Numbered from the stretch's first letter, positions 48,867 through 57,765 are shown. The stretch: 64,000 nt of DNA from Streptomyces sp. Alt3 (GCF_030719215.1 NZ_CP120983.1:4712001-4776000), one strand, 5' to 3'. Translations and numbers: made by a program. Notes: generated by a model from the sequence alone, not told the origin.

Positions 48867-49259
48867 ATGAGTGAGATCGCAGCACCCACCGTGCACGAGG
48901 CGTATGCCTTCGCCTGCATGCGGTGTGGATTCGGCTGGGAACAGGCCTACGACATAGAGCACCACGTCGACCACTCGGGCAACGCCTACGTGGTCTACAA
49001 GGCGGACGGGCTGCGTGTGCCCTCGCCGCTGTCCACACCCACCTGCGCGAAGTGCGGCGGCCACGTGGTCCGGATCATGCGGGCCGGCCGGGTCTCCACC
49101 GTCCAGCAACTGCTCCGCCCCCAGCAGACCGTACGACCGAAGAAGCCCGGCGAGGAGACGGCGGCCGAGGAGATGGCCGTCGCGGCGGTCCGCGCCCCCG
49201 GACCCGAGGCACACCACTGGCACCTGTCCGACCTGCTGCGTCCCTTCCACCGGCGGTGA
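48867..49259 (+). CDS. Zinc-ribbon-like protein of unknown function
   Basis: A 130-residue protein not recognised as a named family. Two CxxC pairs (Cys17/Cys20 in FACMRCGFGW and Cys60/Cys63 in TCAKCGGHVV) flank an EQAYDIEHHVDHSGNAYVVY segment and probably bind zinc, rubredoxin- or ribbon-like. A Pro/Lys/Glu-rich linker leads to a C-terminal HHWHLSDLLRPF peptide. GAGGAG lies about 6 nt before ATG 48867. A 13-bp duplication and hairpin precede it and may regulate it. Confidence 0.8.
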   Translation: MSEIAAPTVHEAYAFACMRCGFGWEQAYDIEHHVDHSGNAYVVYKADGLRVPSPLSTPTCAKCGGHVVRIMRAGRVSTVQQLLRPQQTVRPKKPGEETAAEEMAVAAVRAPGPEAHHWHLSDLLRPFHRR

Positions 49260-49278
49260 GCGGGAGCTCATGCCCTCG

Positions 49279-49284
49279 TAGAGT
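49279..49284 (+). promoter_or_regulatory. -10 box (TAGAGT) of tatD, leaderless type
   Basis: TAGAGT ends 7 nt before ATG 49292. Confidence 0.45.
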
Positions 49285-49291
49285 CGGGGGC

Positions 49292-50158
49292 ATGAGCCGT
49301 ACCGAAGCCCCGCCGCTCCCCGAACCCCTCAGGGTTCCGGTCGCCGATTCGCACACCCACCTGGACATGCAGGACGGAACCGTCGAGGAGGGCCTGGCCC
49401 GCGCCGCGGCGGTCAACGTCACCACCGTCGTCCAGGTGGGCTGCGACGTGAAGGGCTCGCACTGGGCCGCCGAGACCGCAGCCGCCCACCCGTCCGTCCA
49501 CGCCTCCGTCGCCCTGCACCCCAACGAGGCGCCCCGCATCGTGCACGGCGACCCCGAGGGCACGGCCCGCCAGGGCGCGCGCGAGCCCGGCGGGAAGGCG
49601 GCCCTCGACGAGGCCCTCGCCGAGATCGACGCCCTGGCCGCACTCGCCCACGTACGCGCGGTCGGGGAGACCGGCCTCGACTTCTTCCGTACGGGCCCCG
49701 AGGGCATCGCCGCCCAGGAGGAGTCCTTCCGGGCGCACATCGAGATCGCCAAGCGGCACGGCAAGGCCCTGGTCATCCACGACCGGGAGGCCCACGCGGA
49801 CGTGCTGCGTGTCCTCGCCGACGCGGGCGCCCCGGAGCGGACCGTCTTCCACTGCTACTCCGGGGACGCCGAGATGGCCCGGATCTGCGCGGCGGCCGGC
49901 TACTTCATGTCCTTCGCCGGCAACGTCACCTTCAAGAACGCGCAGCCGCTGCGCGACGCGCTGGCCGTCGCCCCCACCGAGCTCGTGCTCGTAGAGACGG
50001 ACGCGCCCTTCCTCACCCCCGCGCCGTACCGCGGCCGGCCCAACGCGCCTTACCTGATTCCGGTGACGCTGCGCGCCATGGCCGAGGTGCGGGGCACGGA
50101 CGAGGACACCCTGGCCGCCGCCGTCTACGACAACACCGCACGGGCGTTCGACTTCTGA
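49292..50158 (+). CDS. TatD family metal-dependent deoxyribonuclease
   Basis: A 288-residue TIM-barrel hydrolase. Metal ligands are visible as HTH (His21, His23 in DSHTHLD), VGETGLDFF, VIHDREAH, FHCYSG and the Asp in LVETDAPFLTP, which is followed by the classical PYRGRPNAPYLIP stretch. TatD enzymes act in DNA quality control and degradation. Position before the rpfB-like gene, ksgA and ispE matches Rv1008. Confidence 0.95.
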   Translation: MSRTEAPPLPEPLRVPVADSHTHLDMQDGTVEEGLARAAAVNVTTVVQVGCDVKGSHWAAETAAAHPSVHASVALHPNEAPRIVHGDPEGTARQGAREPGGKAALDEALAEIDALAALAHVRAVGETGLDFFRTGPEGIAAQEESFRAHIEIAKRHGKALVIHDREAHADVLRVLADAGAPERTVFHCYSGDAEMARICAAAGYFMSFAGNVTFKNAQPLRDALAVAPTELVLVETDAPFLTPAPYRGRPNAPYLIPVTLRAMAEVRGTDEDTLAAAVYDNTARAFDF

Positions 50159-50289
50159 CGTCCGTGCCCACGTCGGCCCGCGCGTGGCCCACCCGACACG
50201 TGGGGTAATCGTACGACTCCGGGGGGTGGCGGAATCTCGGCTATCGTGCCCGCGCAACGGGGTCGGCAGGCCGGAACGTCTGGAGCGTC

Positions 50290-50856
50290 GTGGGCCATTC
50301 GCAGGGCAGTCACCGCGCGCCGCGCGGCAGTCGGCGCACGGCGCGGGCCGTGGCGCGGGTCCCCGCCCCGCCCCCGGCTCCGCCGCGCTCCCTCCACGAG
50401 GAGCGGACGATCGTCGCCCGGTTGCCACCGGGCTTCCCGCAGGTCCACGACCCCACCGTCCTCGACACCCCGACGGCGCCCCGGCTGCCCGCCCCGCGCC
50501 GTGAACCCGCCGGGCACCGGGCGGCCCCACGGCACCGGGCTGCCCCGGAGAGCCTGCGGCGGATCGTTCCGCGCGCCCTGGTCGTCGCCGTCCTGGCCGG
50601 CGGGACCGTCGTGTTCCTCGCCCAGGACAAGGCCGTCCACGTCAGCGTCGACGGGACCTCGCGCACCCTGCACACCTTCGCCGACGACGTCGGGGAGCTC
50701 CTCGACGCGGAAGGCGTCACGGTCGGTGCCCGGGACACCGTCGCCCCGGCCCCCGCCACCGGGCTCGACGACGGCGACGAGATCGTCGTCCGGCGTGGGA
50801 CACGCGGCTCCGGGCCCGTGCCGGGCCGTGGCCCCCGGGCCCCACGGCGGCCGTAG
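50290..50856 (+). CDS. Truncated RpfB-like membrane protein (single DUF348 domain)
   Basis: A 188-residue protein: a Pro/Arg-rich cytoplasmic N-terminus, one membrane segment (about residues 96-112, IVPRALVVAVLAGGTVVFL) and a single ubiquitin-like DUF348 domain (VSVDGTSRTLHTFADDVGELLDAEGV and following GLDDGDEIVV). In actinobacteria the gene between tatD and ksgA normally encodes RpfB, with several DUF348 domains, a G5 domain and the resuscitation-promoting lysozyme-like domain. Here the reading frame ends in a Gly/Pro/Arg tail only 9 nt before ksgA, leaving no room for the rest. GTG 50290 has GGAG 4 nt upstream; the start is uncertain. Confidence 0.75.
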   Translation: MGHSQGSHRAPRGSRRTARAVARVPAPPPAPPRSLHEERTIVARLPPGFPQVHDPTVLDTPTAPRLPAPRREPAGHRAAPRHRAAPESLRRIVPRALVVAVLAGGTVVFLAQDKAVHVSVDGTSRTLHTFADDVGELLDAEGVTVGARDTVAPAPATGLDDGDEIVVRRGTRGSGPVPGRGPRAPRRP

Positions 50857-50859
50857 GCT
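50854..50859 (+). promoter_or_regulatory. -10 box (TAGGCT) of ksgA, leaderless type
   Basis: TAGGCT ends 6 nt before GTG 50866 and overlaps the stop codon of the preceding gene. Confidence 0.4.
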
Positions 50860-50865
50860 TAACGG

Positions 50866-51738
50866 GTGAGCACCACTGAGCCCGACGCCCTCCTGGGCCC
50901 CGCAGACATCCGCGAGCTGGCCGCAGCGCTGGGCGTACGCCCCACCAAGCAGCGCGGCCAGAACTTCGTCATCGACGCCAACACGGTCCGCAGGATCGTA
51001 CGGACCGCCGAGGTGCGGCCCGACGACGTGGTGGTCGAGGTCGGGCCCGGTCTGGGCTCGCTGACCCTGGCCCTGTTGGAGGCCGCAGACCGGGTCGTCG
51101 CCGTGGAGATCGACGACGTGCTCGCAGGCGCCCTGCCGGCCACGGTCGCCGCCCGGCTGCCCGGGCGCGTCGACCGCTTCGCCCTGGTCCACTCGGACGC
51201 GATGCTCGTCACCGAGCTGCCGGGCCCGGCGCCGACCGCGCTCGTCGCCAACCTGCCGTACAACGTCGCCGTGCCGGTCCTGCTCACCATGCTGGAGCGT
51301 TTCCCCAGCATCGAGCGGACGCTCGTGATGGTGCAGGCCGAGGTCGCCGACCGGCTGGCCGCCAGGCCCGGCAACAAGGTGTACGGCGTGCCGTCGGTCA
51401 AGGCCAACTGGTACGCCGACGTCAAGCGCGCCGGGTCGATCGGCCGCACGGTGTTCTGGCCCGCGCCCAACGTCGACTCGGGGCTGGTGTCCCTGGTCCG
51501 GCGTACGGAACCCATCCGCACGACCGCGAGCAGGACCGAGGTCTTCGCCGTCGTGGACGCCGCCTTCGCCCAGCGCCGCAAGACGCTGCGCGCGGCCCTG
51601 TCGGGCTGGGCGGGCTCCGCGCCCGCCGCCGAGGCCGCCCTCACCGCCGCGGGGATCTCGCCGCAGGCCCGGGGCGAGGCGCTCACCGTCGAGGAGTTCG
51701 CCGCCATCGCCGAGAACAAGCCGGAGCCCTCCGCATGA
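50866..51738 (+). CDS. ksgA: 16S rRNA (adenine(1518/1519)-N6)-dimethyltransferase
   Basis: A 290-residue RsmA/KsgA that dimethylates two adenines in helix 45 of 16S rRNA, a late step and checkpoint of 30S assembly. GVRPTKQRGQNFVID, the SAM motif VVEVGPGLGS (residues 56-65), the catalytic NLPYNV (129-134) and the C-terminal AFAQRRKTLRAAL are diagnostic. The GTG start has no Shine-Dalgarno. It is coupled to ispE by ATGA. Confidence 0.96.
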   Translation: MSTTEPDALLGPADIRELAAALGVRPTKQRGQNFVIDANTVRRIVRTAEVRPDDVVVEVGPGLGSLTLALLEAADRVVAVEIDDVLAGALPATVAARLPGRVDRFALVHSDAMLVTELPGPAPTALVANLPYNVAVPVLLTMLERFPSIERTLVMVQAEVADRLAARPGNKVYGVPSVKANWYADVKRAGSIGRTVFWPAPNVDSGLVSLVRRTEPIRTTASRTEVFAVVDAAFAQRRKTLRAALSGWAGSAPAAEAALTAAGISPQARGEALTVEEFAAIAENKPEPSA

Positions 51739-52634
51739 CCCGCAGCGTCACCGTCCGCGTACCCGCCAAGGTGAACGTGCAGCTCGCGGTGGGCGCCCCC
51801 CGCCCCGACGGCTTCCACGACCTGGCCAACGTCTTCCTCGCCGTCGGCCTGTACGACGAGGTCACCGTCACCCCGGCCGACGACCTGCGCGTCACCTGCG
51901 AGGGACCGGACGCCGCACAGGTGCCGCTGGACGCCACGAACCTCGCGGCCCGCGCCGCGATCGCCCTGGCCGGCCTGCACGGCATCGCGCCCGATGTGCA
52001 CATCCACATCGCCAAGGACATCCCCGTGGCCGGCGGCATGGCGGGCGGCAGCGCCGACGGCGCCGCGGCCCTGCTGGCCTGCGACACCCTGTGGGGCACC
52101 GGCGCGAGCCGTGAGGAACTCCTGGAGATCTGCGCGGAGCTGGGCAGCGACGTGCCGTTCAGCCTGGTCGGCGGGGCGGCGCTCGGCGTCGGCCGGGGCG
52201 AGCGGCTGACCACGGTCGAGGTCGGCGGCACCTTCCACTGGGTCTTCGCCGTCGCCGACGGCGGACTCTCCACGCCGGCCGTGTACGGCGAGTTCGACCG
52301 CCTGACCGCCGGCACCGACGTCCCCGAGCCTGCCGCCTCCCCCGCGCTCCTGACCGCACTGCGCAAGGGGGACGTCAACGCGCTCGCGGACGCCCTCGTC
52401 AACGACCTCCAGGCCGCCGCGCTCTCCCTGCGCCCCTCGCTGGCCGACACCCTCGCGGCGGGCACCGCCGCGGGCGCCCTGGCCGCACTCGTCTCCGGGT
52501 CCGGGCCGACCACGGCGTTCCTGACCGCCGACGAGGAGTCGGCGCGCAAGGTCGCCGACGCCCTGCTGGCGTCGGGCACGTGCCGCAGCGCCCGGGTGGC
52601 GCCGTCACCCGCTCCGGGGGCCACCGTCGTCTGA
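51735..52634 (+). CDS. ispE: 4-diphosphocytidyl-2-C-methyl-D-erythritol kinase
   Basis: A 299-residue GHMP kinase that phosphorylates CDP-ME in the non-mevalonate isoprenoid pathway. RVPAKVNVQLAVGAPRPDGFHDLANVF is the substrate-binding N-terminus, PVAGGMAGGSADGAAALLA the ATP-binding GHMP motif and ALVSGSGPTTAFL the C-terminal motif. Translationally coupled to ksgA, a conserved actinobacterial arrangement (Rv1010-Rv1011). Confidence 0.95.
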   Translation: MTRSVTVRVPAKVNVQLAVGAPRPDGFHDLANVFLAVGLYDEVTVTPADDLRVTCEGPDAAQVPLDATNLAARAAIALAGLHGIAPDVHIHIAKDIPVAGGMAGGSADGAAALLACDTLWGTGASREELLEICAELGSDVPFSLVGGAALGVGRGERLTTVEVGGTFHWVFAVADGGLSTPAVYGEFDRLTAGTDVPEPAASPALLTALRKGDVNALADALVNDLQAAALSLRPSLADTLAAGTAAGALAALVSGSGPTTAFLTADEESARKVADALLASGTCRSARVAPSPAPGATVV

Positions 52635-52660
52635 CCCCCGGTACTCGTACGGGAACCGAG

Positions 52661-52697
52661 TACGGTCGCGCTGCCGCCCTCGCGCGGCGCGACCGTA
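52661..52697. terminator. Convergent terminator between ispE and the lipoprotein gene
   Basis: An 11-bp perfect stem with a GC-rich internal part. A smaller 7-bp hairpin (52641-52663) just before it shares three bases and would be an alternative fold. Confidence 0.7.
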
Positions 52698-52748
52698 TGC
52701 GCACGGGAGATGTCCGGCAGACTCCCGCAGACCCTCAGCCGCAGACTC

Positions 52749-53387
52749 TCAGCCCAGCTTCAGCGTCTTCCTCGCCAGCTCGTACGCCGGGAGCATCTCC
52801 TCGTGCTCCGTGGAGTCCAGCCCGCCCAGGTGCACCACGACCGGGCCGTCCGGGGTGGCGACCGCGAAGGCCCGCTCCGGCTTCTCCTCCGTCAGCTCGG
52901 AGCGCACCGTGTAGCTGACCTCCGAGGCCGCCACCCGTCCCGCCTCGGTCTCCTCGTAGGAGGCCTTGGCCGCGTTCGGGTCGCCGGCCAGGAAGTCCTC
53001 CAGCGCGGCGCGCGGGGCGGTGCCGGAACCCTCCCCCCGCCACACACGGATGTAGCCGATGTTCCCGGCCGGCTTGGCGTCGATCTCACAGACCATCGTG
53101 GCCGAGCCCTGCTGCCCCAGTTCCGCGAAGTCGGAGCCGGGATCCACCTCCACGGCCTGCGGCTTCCAGTCCGCCGCCAGGTCGAATGTCACCGGCAGCT
53201 CGCACGCCGAGCCGGGGGCGCCGAGCGTGACACCCTTCTCCACGGCACCGCTCTCCGCGGCCCTCGAAGGAGCACCGTCCCCGTTCCCGCTGCCCGTCTC
53301 CCCGCCGCCGGACGGCGACGAACAGCCGGCCAGCACCACCGTCGTCAGGGCCGCCGGAAGCAGGGCCCGTATTGCACGACGCATCAT
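52749..53387 (-). CDS. Secreted lipoprotein of unknown function
   Basis: A 212-residue protein with a lipoprotein signal peptide (ALTTVVLAGC, lipidated Cys about residue 22) and a Ser/Gly-rich linker. The mature part (ACELPVTFDLAADWKPQAVEV, GYIRVWRGEG, FLAGDPNAAKASYEETEAGRVAASEVSY) resembles lipoproteins widespread in Streptomyces with an LpqN/LpqT-like fold, but no function can be given. Two adjacent ATG codons compete; a GGGGAC site is slightly better spaced for the second. Divergent from the ABC-F gene across 147 nt. Confidence 0.83.
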   Translation of the reverse strand: MMRRAIRALLPAALTTVVLAGCSSPSGGGETGSGNGDGAPSRAAESGAVEKGVTLGAPGSACELPVTFDLAADWKPQAVEVDPGSDFAELGQQGSATMVCEIDAKPAGNIGYIRVWRGEGSGTAPRAALEDFLAGDPNAAKASYEETEAGRVAASEVSYTVRSELTEEKPERAFAVATPDGPVVVHLGGLDSTEHEEMLPAYELARKTLKLG

Positions 53388-53534
53388 GAAGTCCCCACCC
53401 CAGAGATGATCCGAACCGCTCCGACCTGGGGTTACGCCCCATGATCGATCGCCGCACGCTATCGCACCCCGCGTGGCGACTATTCTGGGACGTCGAGCGG
53501 TCCCCGACGCAGGGATCCCCGAGGCAGGAGTGAA

Positions 53535-55352
53535 ATGGCCGTCAATCTGGTCAATGTCGAGCAGGTCAGCAAGGTGTACGGCACCCGTGCCCTGCTCGAC
53601 GGTGTATCCCTCGGGGTGTCCGAGGGCGACCGGATCGGCGTCGTCGGCCGTAACGGCGACGGCAAGACGACGCTCATCCGGATGCTCGCCAAGCTGGAGG
53701 ACGCGGACACCGGCCGGGTCACCCACAACGGCGGGCTGCGCCTCGGTGTCCTCACGCAGCACGACTCGCTGGATCCGAAGGCCACGATCCGGCACGAGGT
53801 GATCGGCGACCTCGCGGACCACGAGTGGGCGGGCAGCGCCAAGATCCGCGACGTGCTGACCGGGCTCTTCGGCGGCCTCGCGCTCCCCGGCTTCGAGCAC
53901 GGCCTGGACACCGTCATCGCCCCGCTCTCCGGCGGTGAGCGGCGCCGGATCGCCCTGGCGAAGCTGCTGATCGGCGAGCCGGACCTGATCGTCCTGGACG
54001 AGCCCACCAACCACCTCGACGTCGAGGGGATCTCCTGGCTCGCCGGACACCTGCGGGCCCGGCGCTCCGCGCTCGTCTGCGTCACCCACGACCGGTGGTT
54101 CCTGGACCAGGTCTGCACCCGCATGTGGGACGTCCAGCGCGGCTCGGTCCATGAGTACGAGGGCGGCTACAGCGACTACGTGTTCGCCCGGGCGGAGCGG
54201 GAGCGCATCGCCGCGACCGAGGAGTCCAAGCGGCAGAACCTGATGCGCAAGGAGCTGGCCTGGCTGCGGCGCGGTGCCCCCGCCCGGACGTCCAAGCCGC
54301 GCTACCGCATCGAGGCCGCCAACGAACTGATCGCCGACGTGCCGCCCCCGCGCGACACGAGCGAGCTCATGAAGTTCGCCAACGCGCGGCTCGGCAAGAC
54401 CGTCTTCGACCTGGAGGACGTGACCGTCCAGGCCGGTCCCAAGACCCTGCTCACCCACCTCACCTGGCAGCTGGGCCCCGGCGACCGCATCGGTCTGGTC
54501 GGCGTGAACGGCGCGGGCAAGACCTCGCTGCTGCGTGCGCTCGCCGAGGCGTCCCGCAGCCAGGGCGACGTACAGCCCGCCGAGGGGAAGGTCGTCGTCG
54601 GCAAGACGGTCAAGCTCGCCTACCTCTCCCAGGAGGTCACGGAGCTCGACAAGAACCTGCGGGTGCTCGAAGCCGTCCAGCAGGTGCGCGACCGCGTCGA
54701 TCTCGGCAAGGGCCGTGAGATGACGGCCGGACAGCTCTGCGAGCAGTTCGGCTTCGCCAAGGAGAAGCAGTGGACCCCGGTCGGCGACCTGTCCGGTGGT
54801 GAGCGGCGGCGTCTGCAGATCCTGCGTCTCCTGATGGACGAGCCCAACGTCCTCTTCCTCGACGAGCCCACCAACGACCTGGACATCGAGACGCTGACCC
54901 AGCTGGAGGACCTCCTCGACGGCTGGCCCGGATCGATGATCGTGATCTCCCACGACCGGTTCTTCATCGAGCGCACCACGGACAAGGTGATGGCGCTCCT
55001 CGGCGACCGCGCGCTGCGGATGCTGCCGCGCGGCATCGACGAGTACATCGAGCGCAGGCAGCGGATGGAGGAGACGGCGACGCCCGCGTCCTTCGCGGGG
55101 TCCTCGGCGCCCAAGGCGGCGCCGGTCGAGACCGTCTCGCCGCAGGCGGCGCGCGCCGCGAAGAAGGAGCTGCAGAAGGTCGAGCGGCAGCTGGAGAAGA
55201 TGTCGACGAAGGAGACGTCGCTGCACGCGCAGATCGCCGACAACGCCACCGACTTCGAGAAGGTCGCCAAGCTCGACGCCGAGCTGCGTGAACTGGTCGC
55301 GGAGCGGGACGTGCTGGAGATGCGCTGGCTGGAGCTGGCCGAGGACGCCTGA
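53535..55352 (+). CDS. ABC-F family ATP-binding protein (Uup/EttA-like)
   Basis: A 605-residue soluble protein with two ABC domains and no membrane part. Walker A motifs are GRNGDGKTT and GVNGAGKTS; signatures LSGGERRR occur twice, with Walker B LIVLDEPTNHLD and VLFLDEPTNDLD. The linker between domains has ESKRQNLMRKELAWLRRGAPARTSK (P-site tRNA interaction motif region), and the C-terminus is a coiled coil of the Uup kind (KKELQKVERQLEKM). Such proteins act on the ribosome in translation; a drug-resistance role cannot be excluded. CAGGAG lies 4 nt before the ATG. Confidence 0.94.
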   Translation: MAVNLVNVEQVSKVYGTRALLDGVSLGVSEGDRIGVVGRNGDGKTTLIRMLAKLEDADTGRVTHNGGLRLGVLTQHDSLDPKATIRHEVIGDLADHEWAGSAKIRDVLTGLFGGLALPGFEHGLDTVIAPLSGGERRRIALAKLLIGEPDLIVLDEPTNHLDVEGISWLAGHLRARRSALVCVTHDRWFLDQVCTRMWDVQRGSVHEYEGGYSDYVFARAERERIAATEESKRQNLMRKELAWLRRGAPARTSKPRYRIEAANELIADVPPPRDTSELMKFANARLGKTVFDLEDVTVQAGPKTLLTHLTWQLGPGDRIGLVGVNGAGKTSLLRALAEASRSQGDVQPAEGKVVVGKTVKLAYLSQEVTELDKNLRVLEAVQQVRDRVDLGKGREMTAGQLCEQFGFAKEKQWTPVGDLSGGERRRLQILRLLMDEPNVLFLDEPTNDLDIETLTQLEDLLDGWPGSMIVISHDRFFIERTTDKVMALLGDRALRMLPRGIDEYIERRQRMEETATPASFAGSSAPKAAPVETVSPQAARAAKKELQKVERQLEKMSTKETSLHAQIADNATDFEKVAKLDAELRELVAERDVLEMRWLELAEDA

Positions 55353-55856
55353 CGGGGCGTGCACGACCCTGATGAAGCATCCGGGGCCGGCGGCCGGGAC
55401 CGAGACCTCCCTCCTTCTGCCGAAGGTCACCTGCCGCTACGAACGTTCCCTCCTCCTCCCGCGGCGGATCGGTGGGGAGGCGGAGGAGGCGGGGCCCGGG
55501 GTGCTGTTCGTCGGTGAATGGCGGGGTGACTGCGAGGGTTCCGTGAAAGTCGCCCCGCTCGGGCACAGTTGACGGAGCATCGGGAGCGAGCGCCCCGCAT
55601 GGCCACGACAGGCGCGTAACGACGGCATCACGGCCCGGTCCTCCCTTGGGAACAGGGCATGGACCGAACCGCTGCCGGGTGTGGTGCGGGTGGTACAAAG
55701 AAGCCCCGCTCGACTGTCGTAACGCCGCGGAAGCCATGCCCGATTCGCTCCTTTCCGGGGGGAATTCAGAGATTTCTTGCACCTGATCCTCTGAGCCCAG
55801 CGGAATCGCGGGGGAGACCGGAACGGGCACCGGACCGCACGAAGGGGGACGTGCTG
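55353..55856. other. 504-nt intergenic region, no gene supported
   Basis: Between the ABC-F gene and the first propeller protein. Only short open frames occur, none with a good start and codon bias. The last 130 nt are AT-richer, with a G-run (GGGGGGAATTC near 55758) and are the likely promoter region of the propeller genes. No clear hairpin or -35/-10 pair was found. Confidence 0.5.
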
Positions 55857-57707
55857 ATGACCCAGCCGCCCAGCCAGCAACCGCCGCAGGGGGGCTTCGG
55901 GGCTCCGCAGGAACCGCAGGGCACTCCCCAGCCGTCCCAGCCGCCGACTCCGCCGCAGATGCCGCCCGCCCCTCCGCAGACGCCGCCCGCCGGTGCTCCG
56001 CAGACGCCCCCGGCGCAGCCGGGCTACGGCTACCCGCAGGCACCCGGGGCACAGCCCGGTTACGGCTACCCCCAGGCGCCCGGCCAGGCGGCACCCGGCC
56101 CGTACGCCCAGCAACCCGGCCCGTACGGCGCCCCGTCCGGTCCGTACGCGCAGCAGCCCGGGCCCTACGGCCAGCAGCCCGGCCCCTACGGCCAGCAGCC
56201 CGGTTACGGCTACCCGCAGCAGCAGTACCCCGGCGCTCCCGCGCCCGGCGGTTCCGGCGGCGGCCCCTTCAAGGGCAAGCCCGCCGTCGTCATCGGTGCG
56301 GCGCTCGCCGCGCTCCTCGTCGTCGGCGGTGGCATCTTCCTCCTCACGAGCGGCGACGACGACAAGAAGGACCCCGTCGCCAAGACCAGCGGCGCCCCCG
56401 TGGACCCGAGCGAGTCGGCCGAGGTCGACCAGGGCGACGGCAAGGGCGACGGCCGTGAGGTGAACGACGACCTCAACGCCGGGCGCAAGGACGGCGAGGC
56501 GAAGGTCCTCTGGCTGACGAAGAACGACGTCGACCTGCCGCGCAACGGCAAGGACGTCTACGGCCCGTGGATCGTCGGCGACACGATCGTCAAGGGCATG
56601 TACCGCTCGGTCAACGGCTACTCGGTGGCCGACGGCAAGCAGAAGTGGAGCCTGCCGCTGCCCGCCGACATGTGCGCGGCGCCCGGGAACCCCACGGCCG
56701 ACGGCAAGATCGTCATCGGCGTGATGAACGGCACCACGGAGAAGGCCGACTGCGCCGATCTGCAGATGATCGACCTCAACACCGGCAAGGCCGGCTGGAA
56801 GACGTCGGTCAAGAAGAACGGCACCTGGGACCTGATGTCCGACATCGGTCTCGCGATCAGCGGTGACACCGTGACCGTCGGCCGCACCAGCAACTCCAAC
56901 GCCTACCGGGTCAGCGACGGCAAGGAGCTGTTCGGCAATCCGTCGGGCAACTGCAAGCCGTTCGCCTTCGCCGGCGGCCCCAAGCTCATCGCCGCCACCA
57001 GTTGCCGCACCGACGACGTGAACAACCCCCAGCACCAGATCCAGGAGATCGACCCGACCACCGGCAAGGCCAAGTGGTCGTACCAGCCCAAGCGGGGCTG
57101 GGAGGTCGAGAAGGTCTACTCGGTGAACCCCCTCGTCGTCTCGCTCACCCAGCGCGAGGAGAAGAAGTGGGGCATCCTCGCGCTCAAGGAGAACGGGACG
57201 CTCAGGTCCCAGCTGATCAGTGACAAGGGGGACAACCCCTCCGTCGACTGCGGAAGCGACTTCGCCATTTTCGGGGAGAAGCTCGAAGGCTGCAGCGGCA
57301 TCGCCGCCGACGCCAACACCTTCTACATGATGACCGAGGACGACACCAGCGGCTCCGGCCGCACGAACAAGGTCATCGCGTTCGACCTGAACACCGGCAA
57401 GACCAAGTGGAAGTCCGCGGCGCCCGCCGAACGCACCATGAAGCCGCTGCGCATGGAGGGCGGCAACGTCCTGGTCTACCTGGAGCCCTCGTACGACAAG
57501 GGCGGGGCGATCGCCACGATCGCACCCACCGGTGGCGCACCGAAGGTGCTGCTCCAGCACCCGGACTCGACGACCCGGATCGAGAACTTCTTCTCGTCGA
57601 AGATCGTCTACGCGGGCGGCCGTTCCTTCATCGTCAGCGATCGCGTCAGCGCGAGCAACGACGAGGAGGAGAAGGAGCAGACGACCATGATGGCCTTCGG
57701 CAAGTGA
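55857..57707 (+). CDS. Proline-rich membrane protein with PQQ-like beta-propeller (paralogue 1)
   Basis: A 616-residue protein. Residues 1-135 are Pro/Gln/Gly/Tyr-rich and contain GPYGQQP-type heptad repeats; a single membrane segment (about 141-162) follows, then an acidic linker and an extracytoplasmic PQQ-like beta-propeller of about 420 residues with repeated blade motifs (VADGKQKWSLPL, LNTGKAGWKTSV, PTTGKAKWSYQP, LNTGKTKWKSAA). No enzyme function is evident; propellers of this type bind proteins or glycans. ATG 55857 has a GGGGG site 9 nt upstream. A paralogue follows 58 nt downstream in the same orientation. Confidence 0.88.
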   Translation: MTQPPSQQPPQGGFGAPQEPQGTPQPSQPPTPPQMPPAPPQTPPAGAPQTPPAQPGYGYPQAPGAQPGYGYPQAPGQAAPGPYAQQPGPYGAPSGPYAQQPGPYGQQPGPYGQQPGYGYPQQQYPGAPAPGGSGGGPFKGKPAVVIGAALAALLVVGGGIFLLTSGDDDKKDPVAKTSGAPVDPSESAEVDQGDGKGDGREVNDDLNAGRKDGEAKVLWLTKNDVDLPRNGKDVYGPWIVGDTIVKGMYRSVNGYSVADGKQKWSLPLPADMCAAPGNPTADGKIVIGVMNGTTEKADCADLQMIDLNTGKAGWKTSVKKNGTWDLMSDIGLAISGDTVTVGRTSNSNAYRVSDGKELFGNPSGNCKPFAFAGGPKLIAATSCRTDDVNNPQHQIQEIDPTTGKAKWSYQPKRGWEVEKVYSVNPLVVSLTQREEKKWGILALKENGTLRSQLISDKGDNPSVDCGSDFAIFGEKLEGCSGIAADANTFYMMTEDDTSGSGRTNKVIAFDLNTGKTKWKSAAPAERTMKPLRMEGGNVLVYLEPSYDKGGAIATIAPTGGAPKVLLQHPDSTTRIENFFSSKIVYAGGRSFIVSDRVSASNDEEEKEQTTMMAFGK

Positions 57708-57765
57708 CGGCCGACCACGGCAACCGCAGCCCTTTCTCCTCAGACCCCGCAGAGGTACGTACGCC

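Noticed and set aside
55288..55572. A 94-codon frame at the end of the ABC-F gene and into the gap
   Set aside because: Begins inside the ABC-F gene in another frame, has no ribosome-binding site and no recognisable features.
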